Below are positions 35,756 to 44,583 of a stretch of DNA of 64,000 nt, in pieces. Origin of the DNA: Chromobacterium phragmitis (GTDB lineage: Bacteria; Pseudomonadota; Gammaproteobacteria; Burkholderiales; Chromobacteriaceae); the NCBI RefSeq assembly GCF_003325475.1, contig NZ_CP029495.1, positions 3,844,001 through 3,908,000 on the forward strand. Direction: 5' to 3'. The translations under genes and the position numbers were made by a program. How positions within the stretch are numbered: the stretch's first letter is position 1; each line of letters begins with the position of its first letter. The notes beneath the pieces were generated by a model. It saw only the letters and a list, made by a program, of their open reading frames with translations. It ran no database searches and was not told the origin of the DNA.

Positions 35756-36346
35756 ATGCCACCTTCCGACACTTTGCGGCTGCTGCTGGTCAACGACACC
35801 GACCGGCCGATGCGGCAACTGGGCGACGCCTTCTCCAGCGCCGGCTACCTGGTCGTTGCCCAGGCGGACGGCGCGGCCGAGCTACTGCGGCTGGCGGAGT
35901 CATCGAGGCCGGACATCATCATCGTCGATACCGAATCTCCCACCAGAGACACGCTGGAGCAACTGGCGCTGATGGATCAGTCCGCTCCGAGGCCGGTGGT
36001 GATGTTCGCCGAGCATGGCGGCATGCCCGCCATCCAGGCCGCGCTGCGCGCCGGCGTCACCGCTTATATCGTCGATCACGTCGCGCCGTCGCGGCTGGCG
36101 CCCATCATCGACACCGCGCGGGTCCAGTTCGAGGAGGACGCCCGGTTGAAACGCAAGCTGGCGGATGCGGAACGGCAATTGGCGGAGCGCAAGCTGATCG
36201 AGCGCGCCAAGGGCATCCTGATGCGACGCCGCCAGATCAGCGAGGAGGAAGCTTACGCGCTGCTGCGCGGCCAGGCGATGAAGTCCGGCATGCGGCTGGC
36301 CGAGCTGTCCCGTCAACTGATCCACTCCAGCGAGCTGCTGGGCTGA
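35756..36346 (+). CDS. nasT: ANTAR-domain response regulator NasT
   Basis: 196 aa from ATG 35756. Receiver-like N-terminal domain (LRLLLVNDTDRPMRQL; PDIIIVDTES) and a C-terminal ANTAR RNA-binding domain (coiled helix then LIERAKGILMRRRQISEEEAYALLRGQAMKS region, about 140-190). NasT binds paired hexaloop hairpins in nascent mRNA and prevents termination. The target leader is visible before narK at 37558-37614. Followed 6 bp later by nasS, which holds NasT inactive when nitrate is absent. Confidence 0.93.
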   Translation: MPPSDTLRLLLVNDTDRPMRQLGDAFSSAGYLVVAQADGAAELLRLAESSRPDIIIVDTESPTRDTLEQLALMDQSAPRPVVMFAEHGGMPAIQAALRAGVTAYIVDHVAPSRLAPIIDTARVQFEEDARLKRKLADAERQLAERKLIERAKGILMRRRQISEEEAYALLRGQAMKSGMRLAELSRQLIHSSELLG

Positions 36347-36352
36347 GAGGCC

Positions 36353-37480
36353 ATGATGCGAACCGATATCCGTTTCGAAGACAAACGCCTGGCGCGGGTC
36401 CGCGTCGGCTTTCTGCCGCTGACCGATTGCGCGCCGCTGGCCGTGGCTTGCCATTTGGGCCTGGATCGTCTGAATGGCCTGTTGTTGGAGCCCGTGCGGC
36501 AACCGTCATGGAGCGCGCTGCGCGACAGGCTGCAGGCGGGGCAGCTGGAGGCCGCCCACGCGTTGTACGGCATGGCCTGCGGCATGCAGCTGGGGCTGGG
36601 CGGGCCGCAGTGCGACATGGCGTTGCTGCTGACGCTGAACCGAAACGGACAGGGCATCAGCCTGAGCCCGGCGTTGGCGGATGCCTGGAAGAGCGGAGAA
36701 AGCCTGGCCGGCATTGCCCATCGGCTCGGCCGTCCGCTGCGGCTGGCGCACACCTTTCCCACCGGCACCCATGCGATGTGGCTGTATTACTGGCTGGCGG
36801 CGCAGGGCCTGCACCCGCTGCGCGATGTCCGCTGCGTGGTGATTCCGCCGCCGCAGATGGGCGCGGCGATGCGGGAGCGGGTGCTGGACGGCTTTTGCGC
36901 CGGCGAGCCCTGGCATGCGGTGAATGAGGAACAAGGGTGCTCCCGACTGGTGGCGGACAGCGCGTCCATCTGGCCGGATCATCCGGAAAAAGCGCTGTTG
37001 TGCCGCGGCGAACTGGCGGAGCGGCAGCCTCAGCTTGCCGGCGCGTTGATCGAAACGCTGTTGCTGGCCTGCCACTGGCTGGATCAGGCGGAAAACCAGG
37101 AGCAAGCGGCGGCCTGGCTGGCCGGAGAAGACTGGCTGGGGGTGCCTGCGCGGCTGATCCTGCGCCACTGGCAGGCGCATCCATTGCAGGCCGCGCCGCT
37201 GCGTTTTTTCGACGATGGCAGGGTCAATCCGCCGCGGCCGGCGGATGCCCTGTGGTTTGCGCGGCAATTTCGGCGCTGGGGTTTGTGGCAGGGCGATGGG
37301 GAGGTTGAGATCGCGCAGGCATTGTGCCGGACCGATCTGTATCGTCAGGCGGCCGAGCGTTGCGGAGTGGCCGAGCTGGATGGGCATGGCTATGCCAGCC
37401 GCTTGATGGACGGCCAGGCCTGGCCGCCGGCCGGGCTGGCCATGCCCAAAAGCGGTGCGGATTCAGCGTTTGCGCACTGA
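36353..37480 (+). CDS. nasS: Nitrate-sensing NasS (NrtA-like periplasmic-binding fold, cytosolic)
   Basis: 375 aa. The fold is that of nitrate/bicarbonate-binding NrtA/CmpA proteins: VRVGFLPLTDCAPLAVA, the HTFPTGTHAMWLYYWLA segment and FCAGEPWHAV. Unlike the transporter proteins it has no signal peptide, as expected for cytosolic NasS, the nitrate sensor that sequesters NasT. Encoded directly after nasT and before the nitrate-assimilation operon, which it should control. A sigma-54 promoter for the next operon starts 50 bp after its stop. Confidence 0.9.
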   Translation: MMRTDIRFEDKRLARVRVGFLPLTDCAPLAVACHLGLDRLNGLLLEPVRQPSWSALRDRLQAGQLEAAHALYGMACGMQLGLGGPQCDMALLLTLNRNGQGISLSPALADAWKSGESLAGIAHRLGRPLRLAHTFPTGTHAMWLYYWLAAQGLHPLRDVRCVVIPPPQMGAAMRERVLDGFCAGEPWHAVNEEQGCSRLVADSASIWPDHPEKALLCRGELAERQPQLAGALIETLLLACHWLDQAENQEQAAAWLAGEDWLGVPARLILRHWQAHPLQAAPLRFFDDGRVNPPRPADALWFARQFRRWGLWQGDGEVEIAQALCRTDLYRQAAERCGVAELDGHGYASRLMDGQAWPPAGLAMPKSGADSAFAH

Positions 37481-37489
37481 TGCGGTGCA
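37473..37489. promoter_or_regulatory. Possible NtrC enhancer site
   Basis: CGCACT-N5-GGTGCA: the right half is identical to the NtrC consensus TGCACC-N5-GGTGCA and the left half matches at 4 of 6 positions. It lies about 75 bp before the inferred sigma-54 start, overlapping the end of nasS. Plausible, not proven. Confidence 0.45.
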
Positions 37490-37529
37490 GCATTTGAGCC
37501 CGTTTGGGCGGAAAATCAGTTTTCTCAGT

Positions 37530-37544
37530 TGGCACGAGGTTTGC
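37530..37544 (+). promoter_or_regulatory. Sigma-54 (RpoN) promoter of the nitrate-assimilation operon
   Basis: TGGCACG-N4-TTGC, identical to the -24/-12 consensus, with the invariant GG (37531-37532) and GC (37543-37544) exactly 10 nt apart. Predicted start near 37556, directly before the first antitermination hairpin. Indicates nitrogen control through NtrC or a similar activator. Confidence 0.88.
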
Positions 37545-37557
37545 GTAGCTTGGGCAG

Positions 37558-37614
37558 GCTGGCGCAATGGCGCGCCGGCAGACATGTAGGCAAGCGCCAA
37601 CGTAGGTGATTGCC
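37558..37614 (+). promoter_or_regulatory. Dual-hexaloop ANTAR (NasT) antitermination leader
   Basis: Two hairpins with the ANTAR signature, six-base loops carrying A at position 1 and G at position 4. P1: stem GCTGGCGC / GCGCCGGC (37558-37565 with 37572-37579), loop AATGGC. P2: stem GGCAA-G-CGCC / GGTG-A-TTGCC (37589-37614), loop AACGTA (37599-37604). A terminator follows 9 nt later. NasT binding should let RNA polymerase read into narK when nitrate is present. Confidence 0.88.
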
Positions 37615-37623
37615 CTTAGGGAC

Positions 37624-37672
37624 AACGGCGTCCTCTCCTGTTTTGATACGGGAGAGGACGCCGTTTTGTTTT
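37624..37672 (+). terminator. Regulated leader terminator before narK
   Basis: Long 15-bp stem AACGGCGTCCTCTCC / GGAGAGGACGCCGTT with a 12-nt loop and TTGTTTT tract, 41 bp before narK. In context it is the NasT-controlled attenuator terminator. Confidence 0.93.
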
Positions 37673-37713
37673 GACGATCTGCATGCGAATTATTTCGCGT
37701 GCCGGGAGCGATC

Positions 37714-38916
37714 ATGGACCGTACCTTCTGGCAGGCCGGGCACCGGCCCACCCTGATTTCCGCCTTTCTGTACTTCGATCTGAGCTTCATGGTGTGGTAT
37801 CTGCTGGGGCCGCTGCAGGTGCCCATCGCCGCCGCGCTGCAGCTATCCGCCCAGCAGCGAGGCTTCGTTGTGGCCACGCCCATCCTGGCCGGCGCGCTGC
37901 TGCGGCCGCTGATGGGCCTGCTGGTGGACCGCATCGGCGCCAAGCGGGCCGGCCTGCTGGGGCAGGTTGTGGTGGTCGCCGCGCTGTTCGGCGCGTGGGC
38001 GCTGGACGTGTCCAGCCTGGCGGGACTGCTGTCGCTTGGCGCGCTGCTGGGGGTGGCCGGGGCCTCTTTCGCCGCCGCTCTGCCGCTGGCCTCGCGCTGG
38101 TATCCGCCGCGCCACCAGGGCACGGCGATGGGCATTGCCGGAGCAGGCAATTCCGGCACCGTGCTGGCGGCGCTGTTCGCGCCGGCGCTGGCCGCTGCCT
38201 ACGGCTGGCAGAACGTGTTCGGCCTGGCGTGCCTGCCGCTGCTGCTGGCGCTGCTGGTTTATGCCTTTTGCGCGCGGGAGGCGCCTTCCGCGCCGCCGCC
38301 CAAGCGGGTCGCCGACTATCTGGCGGTGCTGCGGGAGCGGGACGCCTGGTGCTTCATGTTTTTTTACGCGATGACTTTCGGCGGATTCTCCGGCTTCGCC
38401 AGCGCCTTACCCGGCTATTTTCACGACCAGTTCGGTTTCGACGCCAAAACCGCCGGCCTTTACACCGCCGCCTGCGTGTTCGCCGGCTCGGCGATGCGGC
38501 CCTTGGGCGGCATGCTGGCCGATAGGCTAGGCGGCACCCGCTCTCTGTCGGGGGTATACCTGGCCTGCGCGTTGCTGATAGGCGCGGCCGCGCAGAACGC
38601 CGGCGGCCCGGCCTGGGCGCTGTGGCTGTTCGTCGCCGCCATGTTGTGCCTGGGCGCGGGCAACGGCGCGGTGTTCCAGCTGGTACCGCTGCGCTTCGGC
38701 CGCGAGCTGGGGGTGATGACCGGGTTGGTGGGCATGGCCGGCGGCATCGGCGGCTTCGCGCTGGCGGCCGGCCTGGGCGTGGTCAAGCAGGCGAGCGGCG
38801 GCTACGGGCCGGGCCTGTGGCTGTTCGCCGTGCTGAGCTTGCTGGCCTGGCTGGGGCTGGCCGGCGTGCAGCGGCAATGGCGCAACGATTGGGCGGCCGC
38901 CGCCGCCCGGGTGTGA
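37714..38916 (+). CDS. narK: Nitrate/nitrite MFS transporter (NNP family)
   Basis: 400-aa inner-membrane protein with about 12 transmembrane helices. Start ATG 37714 has GGGAG six bases upstream. Nitrate-signature-type glycine-rich segments are visible in the fifth and eleventh helices: AGAGNSGTVLAALFAP and GAGNGAVFQLVPLRF. In this context it imports nitrate for assimilation, so nasA would be an alternative name. First gene of the sigma-54/NasT-controlled operon; 21 bp before nirB. Confidence 0.92.
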   Translation: MDRTFWQAGHRPTLISAFLYFDLSFMVWYLLGPLQVPIAAALQLSAQQRGFVVATPILAGALLRPLMGLLVDRIGAKRAGLLGQVVVVAALFGAWALDVSSLAGLLSLGALLGVAGASFAAALPLASRWYPPRHQGTAMGIAGAGNSGTVLAALFAPALAAAYGWQNVFGLACLPLLLALLVYAFCAREAPSAPPPKRVADYLAVLRERDAWCFMFFYAMTFGGFSGFASALPGYFHDQFGFDAKTAGLYTAACVFAGSAMRPLGGMLADRLGGTRSLSGVYLACALLIGAAAQNAGGPAWALWLFVAAMLCLGAGNGAVFQLVPLRFGRELGVMTGLVGMAGGIGGFALAAGLGVVKQASGGYGPGLWLFAVLSLLAWLGLAGVQRQWRNDWAAAAARV

Positions 38917-38937
38917 ACAGGCTGCAAGGAGATCGAT

Positions 38938-41394
38938 ATGGACATGGCCGAGCTGAAAAAACAGGCCAGGCAAAAGCTGGTGGTGGTGGGCAACGGCATG
39001 GCCGGCATGCGCGCGCTGGAGGAACTGCTGTCGCTGGCGCCGGCGCTGTACGACATCACGGTGTTCGGGGCCGAGCCCCATCCCAACTACAACCGCATTC
39101 TGCTGTCGCCGGTGCTGGCCGGCGAACAGGCGTTCGAGGACATCATCCTCAATCCGCTTGACTGGTACGCGGAGCATGGCATCACGCTGCATATGGACAA
39201 GCGGGTGAGCGCGATAGATCGCGCGCGGCGCGAAGTCACGGCCGAGGACGGCACCGTCGCCGGCTACGACCGGCTGCTGCTGGCCACGGGCTCGTCGCCG
39301 GTGATGCTGCCGATACCGGGCAGGGAGCTGGCAGGCGTGATCGGCTACCGCGACATCGCCGACACCGAGTACATGATTGCCGCGGCGGCCCAGGGCGGAC
39401 AGGCGCTGGTGATTGGCGGCGGCCTGCTGGGGCTGGAGGCGGCCAACGGGCTCAGGCTGCGCGGCATGGAGGTGACGGTGGCGCATCTGGCCGACTGGCT
39501 GTTGGAGCGCCAGCTGGACCGCCAGGCCGGCGAGCTGCTGCGCCGGGCGCTGGAGGCGCGCGGCATCCGTTTCCTGCTGGGGCGGCAAACCGCCGCGCTG
39601 CTGGACGACGGCCGGGGGCGGGTGCGGGCGGCCCGCTTCAGCGACGGCGAGGAGGTTCCGGCCGGGCTGGTGGTGATGGCGGTGGGCATCCGCCCCAACG
39701 CCGCGCTGGCCGAGGCCGCCGGCCTGCATTGCAGCCGCGGCGTGGCGGTGGACGACACCTTGCAGACTTCGGACCCGCGCATCTACGCCGTCGGCGAGTG
39801 CGCCAGCCACCGCGGCGTGGCTTATGGGCTGGTGGCGCCGCTGTTCGAGCAGGCCAAGGTATGCGCCAACCATCTGGCGCGGCTGGGCATCGCCCGTTAT
39901 CAGGGCTCGGTATCGTCCACCAAGCTGAAGGTGACCGGCATCGACCTGTTCTCCGCCGGCGACTTCATGGGCGGCGACGGCTGCGACGAGATCGTGCTCT
40001 CCGATCTGGCCGGCGGCGTCTACAAGAAGTTGGTGTTGCGCGGCGACAAGCTGGCCGGCGTCTGCCTGTACGGCGACACCAGCGACGGCGCCTGGTATTT
40101 CAAGCTGCTGCGCGAGGGCCGCGGCGTGGCCGACCTGCGCGACACGCTGATGTTCGGCGAATCCGCCATCGGCGATGTCGGCGTGCAAGGCCAGAGCCGC
40201 GCCGCCGCGATGAAGGACGAAGACGAAGTCTGCGGCTGCAACGGCGTGTGCAAGGGGACCATCGTCAAGGCGATCCAGGACCAGGGCCTGTTCACGCTGG
40301 ACGAAGTGAAGAAGCACACCAAGGCGGCCAGTTCCTGCGGCTCCTGCTCCGGCCTGGTGGAGCAGATCCTGATGAGCGTGGTGGGCTCCAGCTTCCAGGA
40401 AACGCCCAAGACCAAGGCGGTGTGCGGCTGCACCGGCCACAGCCACGCCGAGCTGCGCAAGGCGATACGCGATCACCATCTGCTGACCCATGCCGAAGTG
40501 TTCCACTTTCTGGAGTGGCGCACGCCCAACGGCTGCGCCAGCTGCAGGCCGGCGATCAACTACTACCTGCTGTCCACCTGGCCGCACGAGGCGGCGGACG
40601 ATCCGCAGAGCCGCTTCATCAACGAGCGGGCGCACGCCAACATCCAGAAAGACGGCACCTTCTCGGTGATTCCGCAGATGAAGGGCGGCGTGACCACCGC
40701 CGACGAGCTGCGCCGCATCGCCGATGTCGCCGACAAATACCGGGTGAAGATGCTCAAGGTCACCGGCGGCCAGCGCATCGATTTGTTGGGAATCAAGAAA
40801 GAAGACCTAGTCGATGTCTGGCGGGATCTGGGCATGAAGTCCGGCCACGGCTACGGCAAGTCCATCCGCACGGTGAAGACCTGCGTCGGCAGCGAGTTCT
40901 GCCGCTTCGGCACCCAGAACAGCACCCAGATGGGGATAGACCTGGAAACCATGCTGGCCAATATGTGGAGCCCGCACAAGGTCAAGCTGGCGGTATCCGG
41001 CTGCCCGCGCAACTGCGCCGAGGCCGGCATCAAGGACGTGGGCGTGATCGCGGTGGAGTCGGGCTGGGAATTGTATGTGGGCGGCAACGGCGGCATCAAG
41101 ACCGAGGTGGCGCAATTCCTGTGCAAAGTGAGGACGGCGGAAGAGGTGAAGGAATACAGCGGCGCCTTTCTGCAGCTGTACCGCGAGGAGGCCTATTACC
41201 TGGACCGCACCGTCCATTACATCGCCCGCGTCGGCCTGGACTACATCAAGGCCCGCGTGGTGGACGACGCCGACAACCGCCGCGCGCTGCATCAGCGGCT
41301 GCTGTTTTCCTTGCAGGGCCTGCCCGACCCGTGGGCGGCGCGAGTTGCCGGCGCGCAGAAACGCGAGTTCATTCCCATCGCGGTGGAAGCCTAG
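38938..41394 (+). CDS. nirB: Assimilatory nitrite reductase (NADH), large subunit
   Basis: 818-aa cytosolic enzyme reducing nitrite to ammonium. N-terminal FAD/NAD domain (LVVVGNGMAGMRALEEL; LLLATGSSP; ALVIGGGLLGLEAANGL). Two BFD-like [2Fe-2S] cysteine regions: VCGCNGVCKG with SSCGSCSGL, then VCGCTGHSH with CASCRPAINYY. C-terminal siroheme/[4Fe-4S] domain with TCVGSEFCRFGTQ and SGCPRNCAEAGIKD. Start chosen at 38938 behind AAGGAGATCGAT. Confidence 0.97.
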   Translation: MDMAELKKQARQKLVVVGNGMAGMRALEELLSLAPALYDITVFGAEPHPNYNRILLSPVLAGEQAFEDIILNPLDWYAEHGITLHMDKRVSAIDRARREVTAEDGTVAGYDRLLLATGSSPVMLPIPGRELAGVIGYRDIADTEYMIAAAAQGGQALVIGGGLLGLEAANGLRLRGMEVTVAHLADWLLERQLDRQAGELLRRALEARGIRFLLGRQTAALLDDGRGRVRAARFSDGEEVPAGLVVMAVGIRPNAALAEAAGLHCSRGVAVDDTLQTSDPRIYAVGECASHRGVAYGLVAPLFEQAKVCANHLARLGIARYQGSVSSTKLKVTGIDLFSAGDFMGGDGCDEIVLSDLAGGVYKKLVLRGDKLAGVCLYGDTSDGAWYFKLLREGRGVADLRDTLMFGESAIGDVGVQGQSRAAAMKDEDEVCGCNGVCKGTIVKAIQDQGLFTLDEVKKHTKAASSCGSCSGLVEQILMSVVGSSFQETPKTKAVCGCTGHSHAELRKAIRDHHLLTHAEVFHFLEWRTPNGCASCRPAINYYLLSTWPHEAADDPQSRFINERAHANIQKDGTFSVIPQMKGGVTTADELRRIADVADKYRVKMLKVTGGQRIDLLGIKKEDLVDVWRDLGMKSGHGYGKSIRTVKTCVGSEFCRFGTQNSTQMGIDLETMLANMWSPHKVKLAVSGCPRNCAEAGIKDVGVIAVESGWELYVGGNGGIKTEVAQFLCKVRTAEEVKEYSGAFLQLYREEAYYLDRTVHYIARVGLDYIKARVVDDADNRRALHQRLLFSLQGLPDPWAARVAGAQKREFIPIAVEA

Positions 41395-41403
41395 GAGAGC
41401 GGC

Positions 41404-41718
41404 ATGAATCGAGAAAACTGGGTGAAAGTGTGCGCGCTGGACGATATTCCGGCGCAAGGCAGCCGCGTGTTGGCGCGGGAGGGCGGCGACATCGCGCTGT
41501 TCCGCACCCACGACGATCAGGTGTTCGCGCTGTTGGACCGCTGCCCGCACAAGGGCGGCCCGCTCAGCCAGGGCATGGTGCACGGCCGCGCGGTGGCCTG
41601 TCCGCTGCACGGCTGGAGCATAGACTTGGCCAGCGGGGAGGCGCAGGCGCCGGACCACGGCTGCGCGCGCCGCTTTTCCGCCCGGCTGGAAAACGGCGCG
41701 GTGTGGCTGGCCCTGTAG
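41404..41718 (+). CDS. nirD: Nitrite reductase small subunit (Rieske type)
   Basis: 104 aa. Rieske [2Fe-2S] ligands CPHKGGPLSQG and CPLHGWSIDL. Partner of NirB, 9 bp downstream; probably stabilises or feeds electrons to the large subunit. 15 bp before nasA. Confidence 0.96.
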   Translation: MNRENWVKVCALDDIPAQGSRVLAREGGDIALFRTHDDQVFALLDRCPHKGGPLSQGMVHGRAVACPLHGWSIDLASGEAQAPDHGCARRFSARLENGAVWLAL

Positions 41719-41733
41719 CGGGGAGGGGGAGCG

Positions 41734-44442
41734 ATGGCCAAGACGGAAACCCGGTCCACCTGCTGCTATTGCGGCGTCGGCTGCGGCGTGTTGATAGAAA
41801 GCGAGAATGGCCGCATCACCGGCGTGCGAGGCGATCCGGACCATCCGGCCAATTACGGCCGGCTATGCAGCAAGGGCCTCCATCTGGCGGCCAGCGCCGC
41901 CAGCGACAGCGGCCGCGCCTTGTTTCCCGAGATGCGGATGGACAGAGGGACGGCGCGCCGGCGCGTCGGCTGGGCCCCGGCGCTGGATGCGGCGGCAGAC
42001 CGTTTCGCCGACATCATCCGCCGCCATGGCCCGGACGCGGTGGCGTTTTACGCGTCCGGTCAGCTGTTGACCGAGGATTACTATCTGTTCAACAAGCTGG
42101 CCAAGGGCGTGGCTGGCACCAACAATATCGACACCAATTCCCGGCTATGCATGTCCAGCGCCGTCACCGCCTACAAGATGGCCTTCGGCGCGGACGGCCC
42201 GCCCACCTGTTACCAAGACCTGGAATCCGCCGGCTGCGTGCTGTTCGCCGGCAGCAATATGGCCTACGCCCACCCGGTGCTGTTCCGCCGGCTGGAAGAC
42301 GCCCGGCGGGATTGGCCCGACGCGCGCTGGATCGTCGTCGACCCGCGCCGCACCGACACCGCGGCGATGGCCGATTTGCACCTGCAGATCCAGCCCGGCA
42401 CCGACGTGGCGCTGTTCCACGGCATGCTGCACCACCTGGTTTGGGAAGGGCTGATCGACGAGAGCTACATCGCCGCCCATGCCGAGGGCTTCGACGCGCT
42501 CAAGCGCATGGTCCGCGACTACACGCCCAAAATGGCGGCGGAGATTTGCGGCGTGCGCGCCGAGGACATCGTCACCGCCGCCGAATGGTTCGGCCGCAGC
42601 CCGGCCAGCCTGTCGCTGTACTGCATGGGCCTGAACCAGTCCAGCCAGGGCACGGCCAAGAACCTGGCGCTGATCAATCTGCACTTGGCGACGGGGCAGA
42701 TCGGCCGGCCGGGCGCCGGGCCGTTTTCGCTGACCGGCCAGCCCAACGCGATGGGCGGGCGCGAGGTGGGCGGCATGGCCACCATGCTGGCCGCGCACCG
42801 CGACATCGCCAATCCCGAGCACCGGCGCGAAGTGGCCGCGCACTGGGGCGTGCCGGAGAACAGGCTGTCGCCGCGCCCTGGCCTGCCGGCGGTGGAAATG
42901 TTCGAGGCGCTGGCAAAGGGCGACATCAAGGCGGTATGGATCGTCTGCACCAACCCGGCGCATTCGATGCCGGACCTGCCGCGCGTGCGCGAGGCTTTGG
43001 GCCGGGCGGAGCTGGTGGTGGTGCAGGACGCCTTTGCCAATACCGACACCGCCGCCTTCGCCGACATCCTGCTGCCGGCAGCCAGCTGGGGCGAGAAAGA
43101 GGGCACGGTCACCAATTCAGAACGCCGCGTCAGCCGGGTGCGGGCGGCTGCCCAGCCGCCGGGCGAGGCGCGGGCGGACGGCTGGATCGCAGCCGAGTTT
43201 GGCCGGCGGCTGGCGGCGCGGCTGCACCCGGGCGAGGCCGACCATTTCGCCTACGTCCATGCCGGCCAAGTGTTCGACGAGCACCGCGCGCTGACCGTGG
43301 GCCGCGATCTGGACATGGGCGGCCTGGATTACGCGCTGTTGGATGAAAAGGGCCCGCAGCAGTGGCCGCTGCCGGCCGGCCAGGCAGCGGGCCAGGCGCG
43401 GCGCTACGAGGACGGCGTGTTCGCCACCGACAGCGGCCGCGCGCGTTTTCACGCCATCGACTACCAACCGCCTGCGGACAAGATATCGGCCCATTATCCG
43501 TTCAGGCTGATCAGCGGCCGCCTGCGCGACCAGTGGCACGGCATGAGCCGCACCGGGCGCGTGCCCGGCCTGTTCGCCCATAGCCCGGAACCGGAGCTGC
43601 GCATGCACCCTGAGGACGCCGAGCGGCGGAATTTGCGCGATGGCGACCTGGTGCGCGTCGCCAGCAAGCGCGGCCACCTGGCATTGCCGCTGAAAACCGA
43701 CGCCGATCTGGCTCGGGGCTGCGTGTTCATCGCCATGCACTGGTGCCGGCAATTCCTCAACAGCGGCGGCGGCAACGAAGTGGCCGCCTCGGCGGTGGAC
43801 GGCCTGTCGTTCCAGCCAGAGCTGAAGCACGCGGCGGTGAAAGTGGAAAAAGCCGAACTGCCATGGCGGGTGCTGGCCGCGCTGCGCCATCCGGATTTGC
43901 CGGCCTTACAGGCGAGGCTGGCGCCCTTGTTGGGAGAGATGGCCTATGCGGCTGTTTCATTGGCGGCGCCGGACGCGCTGCTGCTGCGCGCCGCCGACGC
44001 GTCGCCCCGGCCGGAATGGCTGGCCCGGCTGCTGGCCGAGCTGGCGCTGACGCCTGGCCCGGATACGCTGGAGTACCGGGACGAACGGCGCGGCGTGCTC
44101 AAGCGGGTCGCCTGGCGCGGCGACAGCCTGCGGGGCTTGGTCTTCGCCGGCGGCGGCCACACCGAGCGCGAGGCGGGCGAGCGGCTGTTGCAATGGTTGC
44201 TGGGTGGCGAGCCATGGCCAGGTGCCAAGCTGGCGGCCTTCGCGCCGCGGCAAGGGCCGGAGAGGAAGCAGGATCGCCTGGTGTGCCAGTGCAAGCAGGT
44301 GGGCGAGGCGGCGATACGCGCGGAGTTGGAGCGGGGGCTAAGCTTGACGGCGCTGAAGGCGGAACTGGGTTGCGGCACGGTTTGCGGCTCTTGCGGGCCG
44401 GAATTGGCAAGGCTGGCCGCGGACTGCGGCCAATTGGCCTGA
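41734..44442 (+). CDS. nasA: Assimilatory nitrate reductase, catalytic subunit
   Basis: 902-aa cytosolic Mo-bisMGD enzyme reducing nitrate to nitrite. N-terminal [4Fe-4S] site STCCYCGVGCGV with CSKG about 40 residues on. Molybdopterin-oxidoreductase core includes DTNSRLCMSSAV with the probable Mo-ligand Cys, GQPNAMGGREVGG, and molydopterin-binding RLISGRLRDQWHGMSRTG. C-terminal BFD-like [2Fe-2S] domain: VCQCKQVGE and GCGTVCGSCGPEL (about 850-895), as in NasA/NasC enzymes of Klebsiella type. No separate NADH-dehydrogenase subunit gene follows, so the electron donor is encoded elsewhere. Confidence 0.95.
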   Translation: MAKTETRSTCCYCGVGCGVLIESENGRITGVRGDPDHPANYGRLCSKGLHLAASAASDSGRALFPEMRMDRGTARRRVGWAPALDAAADRFADIIRRHGPDAVAFYASGQLLTEDYYLFNKLAKGVAGTNNIDTNSRLCMSSAVTAYKMAFGADGPPTCYQDLESAGCVLFAGSNMAYAHPVLFRRLEDARRDWPDARWIVVDPRRTDTAAMADLHLQIQPGTDVALFHGMLHHLVWEGLIDESYIAAHAEGFDALKRMVRDYTPKMAAEICGVRAEDIVTAAEWFGRSPASLSLYCMGLNQSSQGTAKNLALINLHLATGQIGRPGAGPFSLTGQPNAMGGREVGGMATMLAAHRDIANPEHRREVAAHWGVPENRLSPRPGLPAVEMFEALAKGDIKAVWIVCTNPAHSMPDLPRVREALGRAELVVVQDAFANTDTAAFADILLPAASWGEKEGTVTNSERRVSRVRAAAQPPGEARADGWIAAEFGRRLAARLHPGEADHFAYVHAGQVFDEHRALTVGRDLDMGGLDYALLDEKGPQQWPLPAGQAAGQARRYEDGVFATDSGRARFHAIDYQPPADKISAHYPFRLISGRLRDQWHGMSRTGRVPGLFAHSPEPELRMHPEDAERRNLRDGDLVRVASKRGHLALPLKTDADLARGCVFIAMHWCRQFLNSGGGNEVAASAVDGLSFQPELKHAAVKVEKAELPWRVLAALRHPDLPALQARLAPLLGEMAYAAVSLAAPDALLLRAADASPRPEWLARLLAELALTPGPDTLEYRDERRGVLKRVAWRGDSLRGLVFAGGGHTEREAGERLLQWLLGGEPWPGAKLAAFAPRQGPERKQDRLVCQCKQVGEAAIRAELERGLSLTALKAELGCGTVCGSCGPELARLAADCGQLA

Positions 44443-44583
44443 GGCCGGCTTCGGTTTTGATTGAGACGAGTTCCGTAGTTTTACTGACAGGAGGGCCAGC
44501 GGCGGCAGGGAGGCGGAGGCGCTATATATCCGATGGCGTTTCAAAAAATGCCATTCGATTATAACGCAACGAAAGGACTTTCC

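Noticed and set aside
38938..44442. Very long alternative frames through nirB-nirD-nasA
   Set aside because: They cross three real genes with complete cofactor motifs in the other frame.
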